A DNA stretch of 64,000 nt, taken from Neobacillus sp. PS3-40 (lineage in GTDB: Bacteria; Bacillota; Bacilli; Bacillales; Cytobacillaceae). The translations under genes and the position numbers were made by a program. Shown piece by piece: positions 42,898 to 51,443 of the stretch (position 1 is its first letter; each line of letters begins with the position of its first letter). The stretch lies in NCBI RefSeq assembly GCF_030915485.1, contig NZ_CP133266.1, forward strand, positions 2,732,001 through 2,796,000, in the 5' to 3' direction. Below the pieces are notes generated by a model, which made no database searches, had not been told where the DNA came from, and saw nothing but the letters and a program-made list of their open reading frames with translations.

Positions 42898-44625
42898 ATG
42901 ACCAAGCCAAGATCTTCTAGATTGAAGCCTCTCTTTTATTTGATTTTATTCCTATCTATAGTTGTGGTTGTTGTTTATGCTTTTTTAGATAATGGAGCTC
43001 TGAAGCATACAGAAAATGAAAAACCGATAACATTAGCTCCTGCAAATAAAAAACCTTCAAATCATGATGCATTGGTAAGCGAAACCTTTTCATTATCTAA
43101 AGAAGGAAAAATTAAGGATTGCTCCTTCATTTCAGGACAGACAAATAGACAGGAAGTAAATCATACATGGGGAAAACCCTCACAAACAACGAAGACTGTA
43201 AACAGCAAATACGAAGAGTATTTAAATCACGATGCTGTTGTGGGTTATCAGGGTGAATTGATGAATGATCTTAGGTCTTATGATCAAGATTTACAAAACA
43301 TTCATTTTAATGAGATTAAAAAGGTGGGTGGCGAACCTAATGAGGTTCGGTATTTCAAAGATAATACCAATGATCAAATTATTCTTATTTACCATGTAAA
43401 TTCTTCATACGATTTAAAATGGATTTTACCAAAACCATCAAATCAGGAATCAAATCCAAAAGTGGATCACATTTCTGTATATGCACTGATAAAAAATCAG
43501 CCTAGTCAAAGTCAATCCGATCACCAAAAGAACATATCAGAAATGATTGCAGATATGAGTTTAGATGAGAAAATTGGGCAGATGATTATTGCTGGAATCT
43601 CAGGAACTACTGTTGATACAAATGCACAAAAGTTAATAGCTCAAAGCAAAGTTGGTGGATTCATTTTTTACGCAAATAATTTAGTAAATCCACAGCAAAC
43701 GGTGCAGCTTCTGAATCAAATGAAGTCAGAAAATGTTCCAAACCCATTACCTCTGCTGCTAAGCATTGACCAAGAAGGTGGCAAAATTTCAAGGCTTCCT
43801 GGGGGATTTATTAATTTTCCAACCAATAAAGAAATTGGGTCAATCAATAATTCTCAGTTTTCTTATAAAGTTGGGACTTTATTGGGTAGTGAGTTAAAAG
43901 GATTTGGTTTCAATCTTGACTATGCTCCAGTTCTTGATGTTAATAGTAATCCCAAAAACCCAATTATCGGGGATAGGTCATTCGGAAACAATCCAGAAAT
44001 CGTGAGTAAGCTTGGAATTCAAACCATGAAAGGCATTCAATCGCAAAATATTATTCCAACAATTAAGCATTTTCCGGGGCATGGAGATACTTCCGTTGAT
44101 TCTCATCTCGAACTTCCAATCGTGTATAAAAGCCTGGCGGAACTAAAGAAACTTGAGTTAATCCCGTTTGAACGTTCCATTAATAGTGGAGCAGATGTTG
44201 TTATGGTAGCTCATATTCTACTTCCAAAACTAGACGCAAAATTTCCTGCTTCCATGTCAAAAAATATTATTACCGATATCCTAAGAAAACAACTTCATTT
44301 CAATGGAGTAGTGATTACAGATGACATGACAATGAAAGCAATCACAAACCATTATAATATTGGTAGCGCTGCAGTAGATTCTGTTAAAGCTGGTAGTGAC
44401 CTTATTTTGGTTGCCCATGATTATAACAAAATAAAACAAACCATTTCTTCTTTGAAAACGGCGGTTCAAAAAGGAGAAATTTCTGAACAAAGAATTAATG
44501 GCAGTGTCAGCAGAATTATTAAGTTAAAAAGGAAATATCAAATCAACAATACGAAAGCCGGGAATACAAATATAGGGAAGATGAACCAATCGATCAAAAA
44601 TCTGCTTGATGCCTATACAAAATAA
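42898..44625 (+). CDS. GH3 beta-N-acetylhexosaminidase, NagZ-like
   Basis: 575 residues. An N-terminal membrane anchor (LFYLILFLSIVVVVVYAFLD) is followed by a domain of about 150 residues resembling DUF4309-like repeats (QTNRQEVNHTWGKPSQTTK), then a GH3 barrel from about residue 215. NagZ landmarks are SIDQEGGKISRL, the catalytic loop KHFPGHGDTSVDSH with its Asp/His pair, and the nucleophile in VVITDDMTMKAI. It would trim N-acetylglucosamine from muropeptides outside the membrane. AGAAGGGAC precedes the ATG. The extra N-terminal domain makes it longer than E. coli NagZ. Confidence 0.88.
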   Translation: MTKPRSSRLKPLFYLILFLSIVVVVVYAFLDNGALKHTENEKPITLAPANKKPSNHDALVSETFSLSKEGKIKDCSFISGQTNRQEVNHTWGKPSQTTKTVNSKYEEYLNHDAVVGYQGELMNDLRSYDQDLQNIHFNEIKKVGGEPNEVRYFKDNTNDQIILIYHVNSSYDLKWILPKPSNQESNPKVDHISVYALIKNQPSQSQSDHQKNISEMIADMSLDEKIGQMIIAGISGTTVDTNAQKLIAQSKVGGFIFYANNLVNPQQTVQLLNQMKSENVPNPLPLLLSIDQEGGKISRLPGGFINFPTNKEIGSINNSQFSYKVGTLLGSELKGFGFNLDYAPVLDVNSNPKNPIIGDRSFGNNPEIVSKLGIQTMKGIQSQNIIPTIKHFPGHGDTSVDSHLELPIVYKSLAELKKLELIPFERSINSGADVVMVAHILLPKLDAKFPASMSKNIITDILRKQLHFNGVVITDDMTMKAITNHYNIGSAAVDSVKAGSDLILVAHDYNKIKQTISSLKTAVQKGEISEQRINGSVSRIIKLKRKYQINNTKAGNTNIGKMNQSIKNLLDAYTK

Positions 44626-44649
44626 CTCCAACTGGAAAGTGTTCCTGTT

Positions 44650-44694
44650 CCTCATTGCGTCGTTTTATTAAACGTAGTGGGGGGCTTTTTTTAG
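44650..44694 (+). terminator. Terminator after the GH3 gene
   Basis: CCTCATTGCGT and ACGTAGTGGGG pair over 11 bp with wobbles, followed by GGCTTTTTTT. Confidence 0.75.
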
Positions 44695-44701
44695 CTAGGT
44701 A

Positions 44702-44780
44702 GATAAATTCTGCTAGCGCATAAGGGCAACTACGCCTAATCATCGCTCTTAGGGGCTCGCCAATCGGCGAGATTTCTTTA
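44702..44780 (+). repeat. Dispersed hairpin repeat, subtype B, copy 3
   Basis: GATAAATTCTGCTAGCGC, GGGCAACTACGCC, CATCGCTCTTAGGGG, CTCGCCAATCGGCGAG then ATTTCTTTA. The last part is a perfect 6-bp hairpin. Confidence 0.8.
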
Positions 44781-44968
44781 TGATTCTAAGAATAATATTT
44801 TGATACAAAACAATATGAATCCCTCTAAAGGTAAATAATTTTAGCAATTCTATAATCAGTACCTTGCATTGAACAATACTAGGTGTTATATTGTATTCCA
44901 AGGTATTAATTAAAGAGAAGTACCATATAATGATTAGTAGTGAAATATAAAAATGAGGTGATTCAACC

Positions 44969-45292
44969 TTGAACGTGCAGTTTAAAAAAGGTGTTTTAGA
45001 ACTTTGTGTTCTCGTGTTATTGGATAAACAAGACCGATATGGTTATGAACTAGTTCAAAGAATTTCTGACCAAATTGAAATTTCTGAAGGCTCTGTGTAT
45101 CCATTATTAAGAAGGTTAACAAAAGAAGAATACTTTACAACTTATTTACAAGAATCGTCAGAAGGCCCTTCACGAAAGTATTACAAGTTAACAGACAAAG
45201 GAAGAGTATATCTTCATGAACTTATGAATGAGTGGAGAGAATTTTCAAATGGTGTAAATCAATTAATAAAAGAAGGTGTGAATGTTGACTAA
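44969..45292 (+). CDS. PadR-family transcriptional regulator
   Basis: 107 residues from a TTG start with GAGGTGATT upstream. Winged-helix PadR core: KKGVLELCVLVLLDKQDRYGYEL, SEGSVYPLLRRL and GPSRKYYKLTDKGR. It is the first gene of a three-gene operon with DUF1700 and DUF4097 proteins, overlapping the next gene by 11 bp. PadR proteins of this arrangement usually repress their own operon in response to envelope or antimicrobial stress. Confidence 0.92.
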   Translation: MNVQFKKGVLELCVLVLLDKQDRYGYELVQRISDQIEISEGSVYPLLRRLTKEEYFTTYLQESSEGPSRKYYKLTDKGRVYLHELMNEWREFSNGVNQLIKEGVNVD

Positions 45293-45845
45293 AGAACAAT
45301 TTTTAAAACAATTAGACTCATCTTTAAATAGGCTTTCTACTGCCGAACGTCAGGATATTTTACAGGATTATAAAGAGCATTTTGATATTGGATTAGAATC
45401 AGGGAAAACAGAAGAACAAATTGCATCTTCGCTTGGCTCCCCAACTCAAATTGCAAAAGAATTACTTGCTGAATATCATCTTGAAAAAGTAGAGGCAAAG
45501 GCAAATTCAGTGAATATTATTCGCGCAGTATGGGCGGCAATCGGATTAAGCTTTTTCAATTTAGTGATTGTTCTTGGTCCATTTATCGGATTAGTGGGAG
45601 TTATTTTTGCTGGTTGGGTTGTAGGGATAGCGTTTATTTGTACTCCTTTGCTTGTATTAATCAGCGCAGTTATGAACCCAGAGACATTTAAATTTTTCGA
45701 TTTGTTCTTTTCAATTGCCCTTTGTGGCGGTGGTCTTTTACTTTCCATTGGTATGTTTTTTGCAACAAAGGCGATATCAAGAGGGTTTGTTCGTTACTTG
45801 AAATTTAATGCAACACTTGTGAAGGGTGGTTTGAAACGTGATTAA
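45282..45845 (+). CDS. DUF1700/HAAS-domain membrane protein
   Basis: 187 residues. The N-terminal HAAS-type helix domain (EQFLKQLDSSLNRLSTAERQ, DYKEHFDIGLESGKTEEQI, LGSPTQIAKELL) is followed by four membrane helices. GAAGGTGTGA precedes ATG 45282 within the PadR gene. It overlaps the DUF4097 gene by 8 bp. Proteins of this type act with a PadR partner as membrane-linked modulators; the signal is unknown. Confidence 0.9.
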   Translation: MLTKEQFLKQLDSSLNRLSTAERQDILQDYKEHFDIGLESGKTEEQIASSLGSPTQIAKELLAEYHLEKVEAKANSVNIIRAVWAAIGLSFFNLVIVLGPFIGLVGVIFAGWVVGIAFICTPLLVLISAVMNPETFKFFDLFFSIALCGGGLLLSIGMFFATKAISRGFVRYLKFNATLVKGGLKRD

Positions 45846-46641
45846 TATCAAAAGAATTTCGATCGTTGCACTTATTCTTTTAGTAGTTGGGACAATTGGA
45901 AGTTATTTAACCTTTCGTGAAAATTATAGGACGGCTACAGTTCTAAAAGAAAAGGTAATAAATAAAAGTGTTACAGCAATCAACATTAATACTGATAATA
46001 CTGGTATCGAAATTATACCTACGAAAGGCACAACAACGAAAGTAAGGGTGTATGGTAGGAAAACACCAGACATCAAGCAAACCTTCTCGGCAAATTTGGA
46101 AGAAAAAGCACTTTCTATCCAACTAAAAGAGCATCAGGTAAAATTATTTAACTTTGACTTCTTTCCAGTATCATTTTTATTGAAAGTATATGTTCCGGAA
46201 AAACAGTATGAATCGCTACAGATTAATAATGATAATGGGCAGGTTAAAATAGGTCGGCTAAACGTCAAAAATTTGAAAGCAAAGACAAACAATGGAGAAA
46301 TGGAATTTAATCATATCAATGCAATTAATGTCGATTTCCGAACAGATAATGGAGCCATTCGCTATCTTGGACAAATCACTGGAAAAGTAACAGGGAAAAC
46401 AGACAATGGGAAAATTTCATTTGTTACACCAAATATAGATTACCCGATTCAGTTGCGGTCTGATAATGGGAGTATTACTATTCATACAGATAATGAACCT
46501 ACGAATGTGACCTATGATGTCCATGTAGATAATGGATCTATCAATATTTTTAACAAATATACAAGCAGTTCCGTTATTGGTAAAGGTGATAATATGATTA
46601 AATTAACGACAAACAATGGGAAAATTAGTATAACAAAGTAG
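45838..46641 (+). CDS. DUF4097-family beta-helix protein
   Basis: 267 residues from GTG 45838 (GAAGGGTGG upstream). One N-terminal membrane anchor, then a right-handed beta-helix-like domain with recurring DNG turns: NNDNGQVKIG, TNNGEMEF, TDNGAIRYL, TDNGKISFV, SDNGSITIH, VDNGSINIF, TNNGKISI. This ladder is the hallmark of DUF4097. It is the extracytoplasmic member of the PadR operon. Function is unknown, presumably an envelope-stress sensor or effector. Confidence 0.9.
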   Translation: MINIKRISIVALILLVVGTIGSYLTFRENYRTATVLKEKVINKSVTAININTDNTGIEIIPTKGTTTKVRVYGRKTPDIKQTFSANLEEKALSIQLKEHQVKLFNFDFFPVSFLLKVYVPEKQYESLQINNDNGQVKIGRLNVKNLKAKTNNGEMEFNHINAINVDFRTDNGAIRYLGQITGKVTGKTDNGKISFVTPNIDYPIQLRSDNGSITIHTDNEPTNVTYDVHVDNGSINIFNKYTSSSVIGKGDNMIKLTTNNGKISITK

Positions 46642-46669
46642 TGGATTTGGAATTAAATAAATATAAGGC

Positions 46670-46706
46670 TGTGTTGATGTTTCCGAGATTAACACAGTTT
46701 TTTTGG
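46670..46706 (+). terminator. Terminator of the PadR operon
   Basis: CTGTGTT and AACACAG pair around a 15-nt loop and are followed by seven T residues. Confidence 0.75.
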
Positions 46707-46817
46707 ATTAATTAAATAAAAATTTTCATTAATTTACCTATTTTCAAAATAGATCACTGAAGTCTCCATAATAAACTATTATTATAGTGGTAACGAGGAA
46801 GAATGGAGTGATAACGC

Positions 46818-47423
46818 ATGAACTTAATCATTTGTTCACAGGACCTATCATCATATTTAGAAGAAACAGAGATCATCAACTTTCGTCATCCAAGCGTTAG
46901 CAAAAAGATAGCGGAAATTCAAAAAACAGGGAAAAACAAACAGGAATGGGCGCAATTAGCTTTCAATTTTGTTAGGGATGAGATCCAGCATTCATTTGAT
47001 TCGGATAGCACGCAGATTACGATCAGTGCATCAGATGCATTAGAGTATCTTGAAGGAATTTGTTTTGCAAAAGCGCATCTTCTAGCTGCAATGCTCAGAG
47101 GCATGGGAATTCCAACTGGTTTTTGCTATCAGCGGGTCACAAGAAAAGGAACCCCTGACTCGGGGTATGCTCTGCATGGGTTAAATGCTATATATTTTGC
47201 TGAAATCGATACTTGGTTCCGTGTTGACCCTAGAGGAAATAAACCGGGGGTTACTTCTGAATTTAGCATCACTCCAGAAAAACTGGCATATCCTATTCGA
47301 ACGGAATTAGATGAAATAGATTACCCGTACGTGTATAACAAACCCTTGGGAAAAGTAGTTTTATCCATGGAAGAGTCAATTGACTGCAAGGAGTTATTTT
47401 TTAAACGGCCAGAGTTGATCTAA
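46818..47423 (+). CDS. Transglutaminase-like cysteine protease-fold protein
   Basis: 201 residues with a transglut_core fold. The triad is visible: C82 in GICFAKAHLLAAML, H120 in GYALHGLNAIYF and D137 in WFRVDPRGNKPG. No signal peptide, so cytoplasmic. Such proteins hydrolyse or cross-link amide bonds; the substrate is unknown. GGAGTGATAACGC precedes the ATG. Monocistronic. Confidence 0.85.
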   Translation: MNLIICSQDLSSYLEETEIINFRHPSVSKKIAEIQKTGKNKQEWAQLAFNFVRDEIQHSFDSDSTQITISASDALEYLEGICFAKAHLLAAMLRGMGIPTGFCYQRVTRKGTPDSGYALHGLNAIYFAEIDTWFRVDPRGNKPGVTSEFSITPEKLAYPIRTELDEIDYPYVYNKPLGKVVLSMEESIDCKELFFKRPELI

Positions 47424-47486
47424 TCTTGAGAGCAAATCTGTAAGATTTTAATTAACACTAAATATGCTCCCTCAGGAGGGATATTT

Positions 47487-47702
47487 CTGAAAAACACCAA
47501 ACTAAGGATAGTATGGATTATTCCGAATGTTTTTTGTTATATACTATTAATTGGGTTAACTACATGGGTTGTGCATAATAGTGAAGGATTATATGAAATT
47601 CATAGATTATCAATTTACGTACTATTTATGTTATTGTTTTTCCTTGTATCCGTATTCGGTAGTTATCGAATATGGAGCTGGATAAAAGATGGGAAAATGT
47701 AA
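47487..47702 (+). CDS. Small two-helix membrane protein, probable CTG start
   Basis: 71 residues missed by standard start rules. AGGAGGG is six bases before CTG 47487, and the frame reads KNTKLRIVWIIPNVFCYILL, then two membrane helices and ends SYRIWSWIKDGKM. There is no ATG, GTG or TTG near the ribosome site. Either CTG is used or an original start codon has mutated. I do not recognise the family. Confidence 0.55.
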   Translation: MKNTKLRIVWIIPNVFCYILLIGLTTWVVHNSEGLYEIHRLSIYVLFMLLFFLVSVFGSYRIWSWIKDGKM

Positions 47703-47747
47703 ATTGCTTTTATGATTGGTCGAGAACACTCGTGGCTTCAGTCATGA

Positions 47748-47906
47748 GAGGCTCAAGGGTCAACAGTATTCTCATTACTAATGGGGTCGGTTTCTGACTA
47801 CTTTAGTGTATGGAGTGTTTTTGTGCTATCAGGATTCTTTCTTTTGGTTGTTAGTTTTCTGTCTTTTAAAAACAACCAATTATTTGTGAAAACTGAAATT
47901 TATTGA
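47748..47906 (+). pseudogene. C-terminal remnant of a membrane transporter
   Basis: An in-frame text STVFSLLMGSVSDYFSVWSV then FVLSGFFLLVVSFLSFKNNQ and a stop resembles the last helices of an MFS permease. A TGA precedes it at 47745, and no upstream coding sequence of the right kind is seen. It is probably a leftover of a deleted transporter gene. Confidence 0.45.
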
Positions 47907-47969
47907 GGATAGGGTTGTGAAGCATGGAGGAGTTGTTGTTATAACAATTCCTCTTTTTTATCTAATCAG

Positions 47970-48060
47970 GATTTATATCCATAAATTCTGCTCGCGTATA
48001 AGGGCAACTACGCATCTGTCATCGCCCTTAGGGGCTTGCCAATCTGCGAGTTTTCTTTAT
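47970..48060 (+). repeat. Dispersed hairpin repeat, subtype B, copy 4
   Basis: ATTTATATCCATAAATTCTG, CTCGCGTATAAGGGCAACTA, CATCGCCCTTAGGGG, CTTGCCAATCTGCGAG, TTTTCTTTA. Confidence 0.8.
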
Positions 48061-48135
48061 TATTTAGCAACAAAACTTTTTTGTCACTCAACAGTCTAAT
48101 ATATATAGAGAAGTGGGAAGTAAGGGGGGAAAAGC

Positions 48136-48660
48136 TTGGATAATGATATTCAACTCGTCCAAAAGGCGATTGATGGGGATGATGAAGCTTTTTTGAGTTT
48201 GATACAAACCTATAAAATTGATTTATATAAAACGGCGTTAGCCTATTTAGAGAAAAATGATGAGGCGATAGAAGCAATCCAAGAGGTAACATTCCGTGCT
48301 TACCAGAGAATTCATACACTTCGGGAAGCATCGTATGTAAAAACATGGCTTATTCGGATCATGATTAATTATTGTAATGATCAGCTAAAAAAGAATAAGA
48401 GAATGGTATTAGGTGATGAACTTATTAGCATGCGAGGGGAGTCTGTCGACCATAACGGGATGGAGCTTAGAGATGCAATGACAGGCTTGGATACTAGGTC
48501 CCGTGAAATCTTGATCCTAAAGTATTTTCATGATCTTAAAATCAAGGAAATAGCCGATGCGATGCAACGTCCAGAAGGAACGGTAAAGACGTGGTTAAAC
48601 AAAGCTTTAAAGGCACTTCGGGAAAAGCTTGAAGAGAAGGGAGGGAACCTTAATGTTTGA
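48136..48660 (+). CDS. ECF sigma factor, SigV/SigM-like
   Basis: 174 residues from TTG 48136 with GGGGGGAAAAGC upstream. Region 2 has YKTALAYLEKNDEAIEAIQE and TWLIRIMINYCNDQLKK; region 4 has SREILILKYFHDLKIKEIAD and PEGTVKTWLNKALKALREKL. The end overlaps the next gene, a DUF4179 protein, by 8 bp. This sigma/DUF4179 pairing is common in Bacillus and controls envelope stress responses. Confidence 0.9.
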   Translation: MDNDIQLVQKAIDGDDEAFLSLIQTYKIDLYKTALAYLEKNDEAIEAIQEVTFRAYQRIHTLREASYVKTWLIRIMINYCNDQLKKNKRMVLGDELISMRGESVDHNGMELRDAMTGLDTRSREILILKYFHDLKIKEIADAMQRPEGTVKTWLNKALKALREKLEEKGGNLNV

Positions 48661-49969
48661 TAATGAAGAAGAAAAACTGACAAATTATAAAAAAATATAC
48701 GACAACATTCCAGTTCCACAAGAGTTAGTGGATGACGCGATTCTGGCTGGGTTTCAAAGAGCAAAATTAGCTGAAAGGTGGAAACCGCGAAATAAGGGAT
48801 GGAAATATTGTCTTACCACCGTCGCATTATTAATTATTTTCTTTGCATCCATCCGTCTTTCTCCTGCGTTTGCCAATTATGTAACAGTCATTCCTGGAAT
48901 GGAAAAAGTGGTTGAATTAATCCGGTATGATAAAGGGATGATGACGGCTATTGAACAAGATTACTATCAAAAGATCGGTGCTTCTGACGAAAAAAGTGGA
49001 TTGAAAGTCACTATTGATGGAGTGATTGCTGATGAAAATGGGTTAGAAATTTTTTATACTCTTCAATCCCAAGAAAAGCAAAAAAAGCTAACGGTTGAAG
49101 AACCCAAGTTAGAATCCTTTGATGGAAATAAGGTGGATTTTGGCACTGCTTCATTTGACACGTTCCATACCTCTGAAAAAGGCCAAAAATCATATAGTGG
49201 AAGGTTTGAGTATTTTTTTGAAAAGCCATTTAAGACTAAAAAGCTAAAACTCAATTTAAAAGTAAAAGGTGATAAAATAAATGGGGATTATACTATTCCT
49301 TTTTCACTAAAAAAGGATATTCAAGCTAAGAAAACATACGAACTCGATAAAACGGTCACTATTGAGGGGCAAAAGATCACTTTCTTAGATGCAACTGTCT
49401 ACCCATTGAGAGTGGCTGTCCATGTGAAAATGGATTCGAAAAATTCTAAGAAGCTATTAGAATTTGAAGACTTGAAACTTGTTGATGAACACGGAGAGAC
49501 GTGGAATAAAATTTCGGATGGTGTAACAGCAAGTAATATTTCTGAGGATGAAAAAGTGATTTACTTACAAAGCAATTACTTCCGTAAGCCGAAGGAATTG
49601 TATCTAGTGCTTAATAAAATTCAAGCAGTTGACAAAGACGAGGCATCTGTTGTTGTCGATTTGGAAAAGAAACAAATTTTGAAGCAGCCAAAGGGGAATA
49701 TTTTGAGTGATGTGAAGGTAAGTGAGAACAATCTTGTTTTTAGAGTAAAAACCAAAAAGGAATTCCATTTTACTCCTTTTGGTAGCATCAAAGACGGAAA
49801 TGGAAAAGATGTGCAATCCAATTCATCTACCATCCTCTATTCAGATAAAGGAATAGTTGAATTAGGAGTTACCATTCCCAAATTAAAAGAACAAAAGAAC
49901 CCCATTTCCCTCATGCTCGAGTTCTTTCCGGCATGGATTGAGGGAGATGCGAAAATCAAAATAAAATAA
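48653..49969 (+). CDS. DUF4179 membrane protein, probable anti-sigma factor
   Basis: 438 residues from ATG 48653 (GGAGGG seven bases upstream). A cytoplasmic N-terminus of about 50 residues (IYDNIPVPQELVDDAILAGF), a membrane helix (YCLTTVALLIIFFASIRL), then the DUF4179 segment FANYVTVIPGMEKVVELIRYD (first 20 only count) and further extracytoplasmic beta domains. Coupled to the sigma gene. The likely job is to hold the sigma factor at the membrane until a cell-wall signal comes. Confidence 0.82.
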   Translation: MFDNEEEKLTNYKKIYDNIPVPQELVDDAILAGFQRAKLAERWKPRNKGWKYCLTTVALLIIFFASIRLSPAFANYVTVIPGMEKVVELIRYDKGMMTAIEQDYYQKIGASDEKSGLKVTIDGVIADENGLEIFYTLQSQEKQKKLTVEEPKLESFDGNKVDFGTASFDTFHTSEKGQKSYSGRFEYFFEKPFKTKKLKLNLKVKGDKINGDYTIPFSLKKDIQAKKTYELDKTVTIEGQKITFLDATVYPLRVAVHVKMDSKNSKKLLEFEDLKLVDEHGETWNKISDGVTASNISEDEKVIYLQSNYFRKPKELYLVLNKIQAVDKDEASVVVDLEKKQILKQPKGNILSDVKVSENNLVFRVKTKKEFHFTPFGSIKDGNGKDVQSNSSTILYSDKGIVELGVTIPKLKEQKNPISLMLEFFPAWIEGDAKIKIK

Positions 49970-49975
49970 TCAAAA

Positions 49976-50016
49976 GGGCTGTCTCTTAACATTTTCGGAG
50001 GCAGTCCTCTCTTTTT
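49976..50016. terminator. Terminator between convergent genes
   Basis: GGGCTGTCT and AGGCAGTCC pair with wobbles and are followed by TCTCTTTTT. Confidence 0.55.
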
Positions 50017-50489
50017 ATAATATGATAAAGAATAACTAGTATGCTTTGCATGATCAGATAGATGGGAAAAGACCAATACATCTTATATCCTTTGTCATAG
50101 TGAAACAATCCAATTTTAACTGCTATCCATTCGATTAACAAACCAATTGCAGACCAAATGAGTATGTAAAAAAAATTTTTATGTCCTTTAATTTTAAACT
50201 TTACATAAAGATACATAAAGAAATAACCATAAGGTCCGTTCATTACATAATAGAGGAAGTCCATTAGTTGATAGCTCGAAGAATCATTCACATCATAAAA
50301 GTCCCAAGGTCGAACGCTAACTGTATGATCATAGAACATTACAGCGACTATCCCGTATAGATAATATGCAGTACCCTCTGTTTTTGAAAAAATTCTTGGG
50401 ACTATCCAAACAAGTATATTAGATACAATTAGACTGATGATTATGAACCATTCATTCCAATCAAATGCTTTTTCATAAATAATGTTCAT
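49986..50489 (-). CDS. CBO0543-like small integral membrane protein
   Basis: 167 residues with about five helices. Segments IVWIVPRIFSKTEGTAYYLYG, DHTVSVRPWDFYDVND and LIEWIAVKIGLFHY resemble the CBO0543-type proteins common in Bacillaceae, of unknown function. It starts 39 bp after the next upstream membrane gene, so the two are likely one minus-strand operon. Confidence 0.65.
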   Translation of the reverse strand: MNIIYEKAFDWNEWFIIISLIVSNILVWIVPRIFSKTEGTAYYLYGIVAVMFYDHTVSVRPWDFYDVNDSSSYQLMDFLYYVMNGPYGYFFMYLYVKFKIKGHKNFFYILIWSAIGLLIEWIAVKIGLFHYDKGYKMYWSFPIYLIMQSILVILYHIIKREDCLRKC

Positions 50490-50528
50490 ATTAGACTCCT
50501 TTAAAAATTACAACTAAATGCTTTCCTC

Positions 50529-51017
50529 TCAAGTTGGATTTTCAGATTCACTTATGCGACCATGCGCCCCTTTTCCATACATAACTATCCTTGCTACTCC
50601 TAGACCGATTAAAAGGTAAGCACAATTTACAATAGCTGCATAGAAAAAATTCCATTTTACATATTCTATTACTCCAAAGTAGATTAAGAAATATTCAATT
50701 CCCTGCAAACACGCTAAAAAGAAAATAAAATAATGAGCTTTTCTTTTTCGAGTGGATCCGAGAAATGTATTTATGAACATGAGCACAAGCGATGGAATCA
50801 TTACAATTTTATACAAAGGAACCACAATAAATAAAAAAGGATCTTGGGTTGTTTTAAACATTTTAAATTCCATTGTCATAATGGTTATGTAATTTGTTGT
50901 TATGAGTATCAAAGCCATAAATACAATTGAATTCTGTAAAAATGAATATTTCTTGTTTTGAAAGAAGAAAAAGTAGGAAATGACAATAGCCAATATGGCT
51001 GAAAAAGGAAGTACCAT
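50529..51017 (-). CDS. Hypothetical membrane protein, 162 residues
   Basis: Five predicted helices with short loops; helix 1 is VLPFSAILAIVISYFFFF and the basic loop after the third long helix is GSTRKRKAHY. I do not recognise it. First gene of a two-gene minus-strand operon with the CBO0543-like protein. The tail GKGAHGRISESENPT is cytoplasmic. Confidence 0.65.
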   Translation of the reverse strand: MVLPFSAILAIVISYFFFFQNKKYSFLQNSIVFMALILITTNYITIMTMEFKMFKTTQDPFLFIVVPLYKIVMIPSLVLMFINTFLGSTRKRKAHYFIFFLACLQGIEYFLIYFGVIEYVKWNFFYAAIVNCAYLLIGLGVARIVMYGKGAHGRISESENPT

Positions 51018-51119
51018 AAAATCACCCTTATTATTCTATAATTTCTAGTATTCCGTTGGAAAATAAGGATATACCCATTATTTTTCAATAAAGGGGAATG
51101 TTTTTATCCAGCTAAGCAG

Positions 51120-51209
51120 AATTTATATCCATAAATTCTGCTAGCGCATCAGGGCAACTACGCCTAATCATCGCCCTTAGTGGCTCGCCAATCGGCGAGT
51201 TTTCTTTAG
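51120..51209 (+). repeat. Dispersed hairpin repeat, subtype B, copy 5
   Basis: Near-identical to copy 2: ATTTATATCCATAAATTCTG, CTAGCGCATCAGGGCAACTA, CATCGCCCTTAGTGG, CTCGCCAATCGGCGAG, TTTTCTTTA. Confidence 0.8.
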
Positions 51210-51282
51210 CTAATAAGAAAGTTTAACTTAGCTAATGTATTAAAGGATGTTCTGAGCGTTTTATTATTAATCAACACTTAAA

Positions 51283-51344
51283 TCGCATAAGGGCAACTAG
51301 GCAATCGCCGGCGCTAAGGCTTGGCGCTAGCCAAGTTTTCTTTA
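51283..51344 (+). repeat. Dispersed hairpin repeat, subtype A, copy 6
   Basis: CGCATAAGGGCAACTAGGC, ATCGCCGGCGC, CTTGGCGCTAGCCAAG, TTTTCTTTA. It matches the copy at 1161 and lies 74 bp after a subtype B copy. The rest of the 51018-51443 gap shows no gene. Confidence 0.8.
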
Positions 51345-51443
51345 CTGTGGGACTCCTACTGTTGATTTGCTTTAAATTATATTATTTAGATTAATAAAAG
51401 GCATTTCCATTGCAGATAATACTACCGAAAAGAGGTGACTGCT

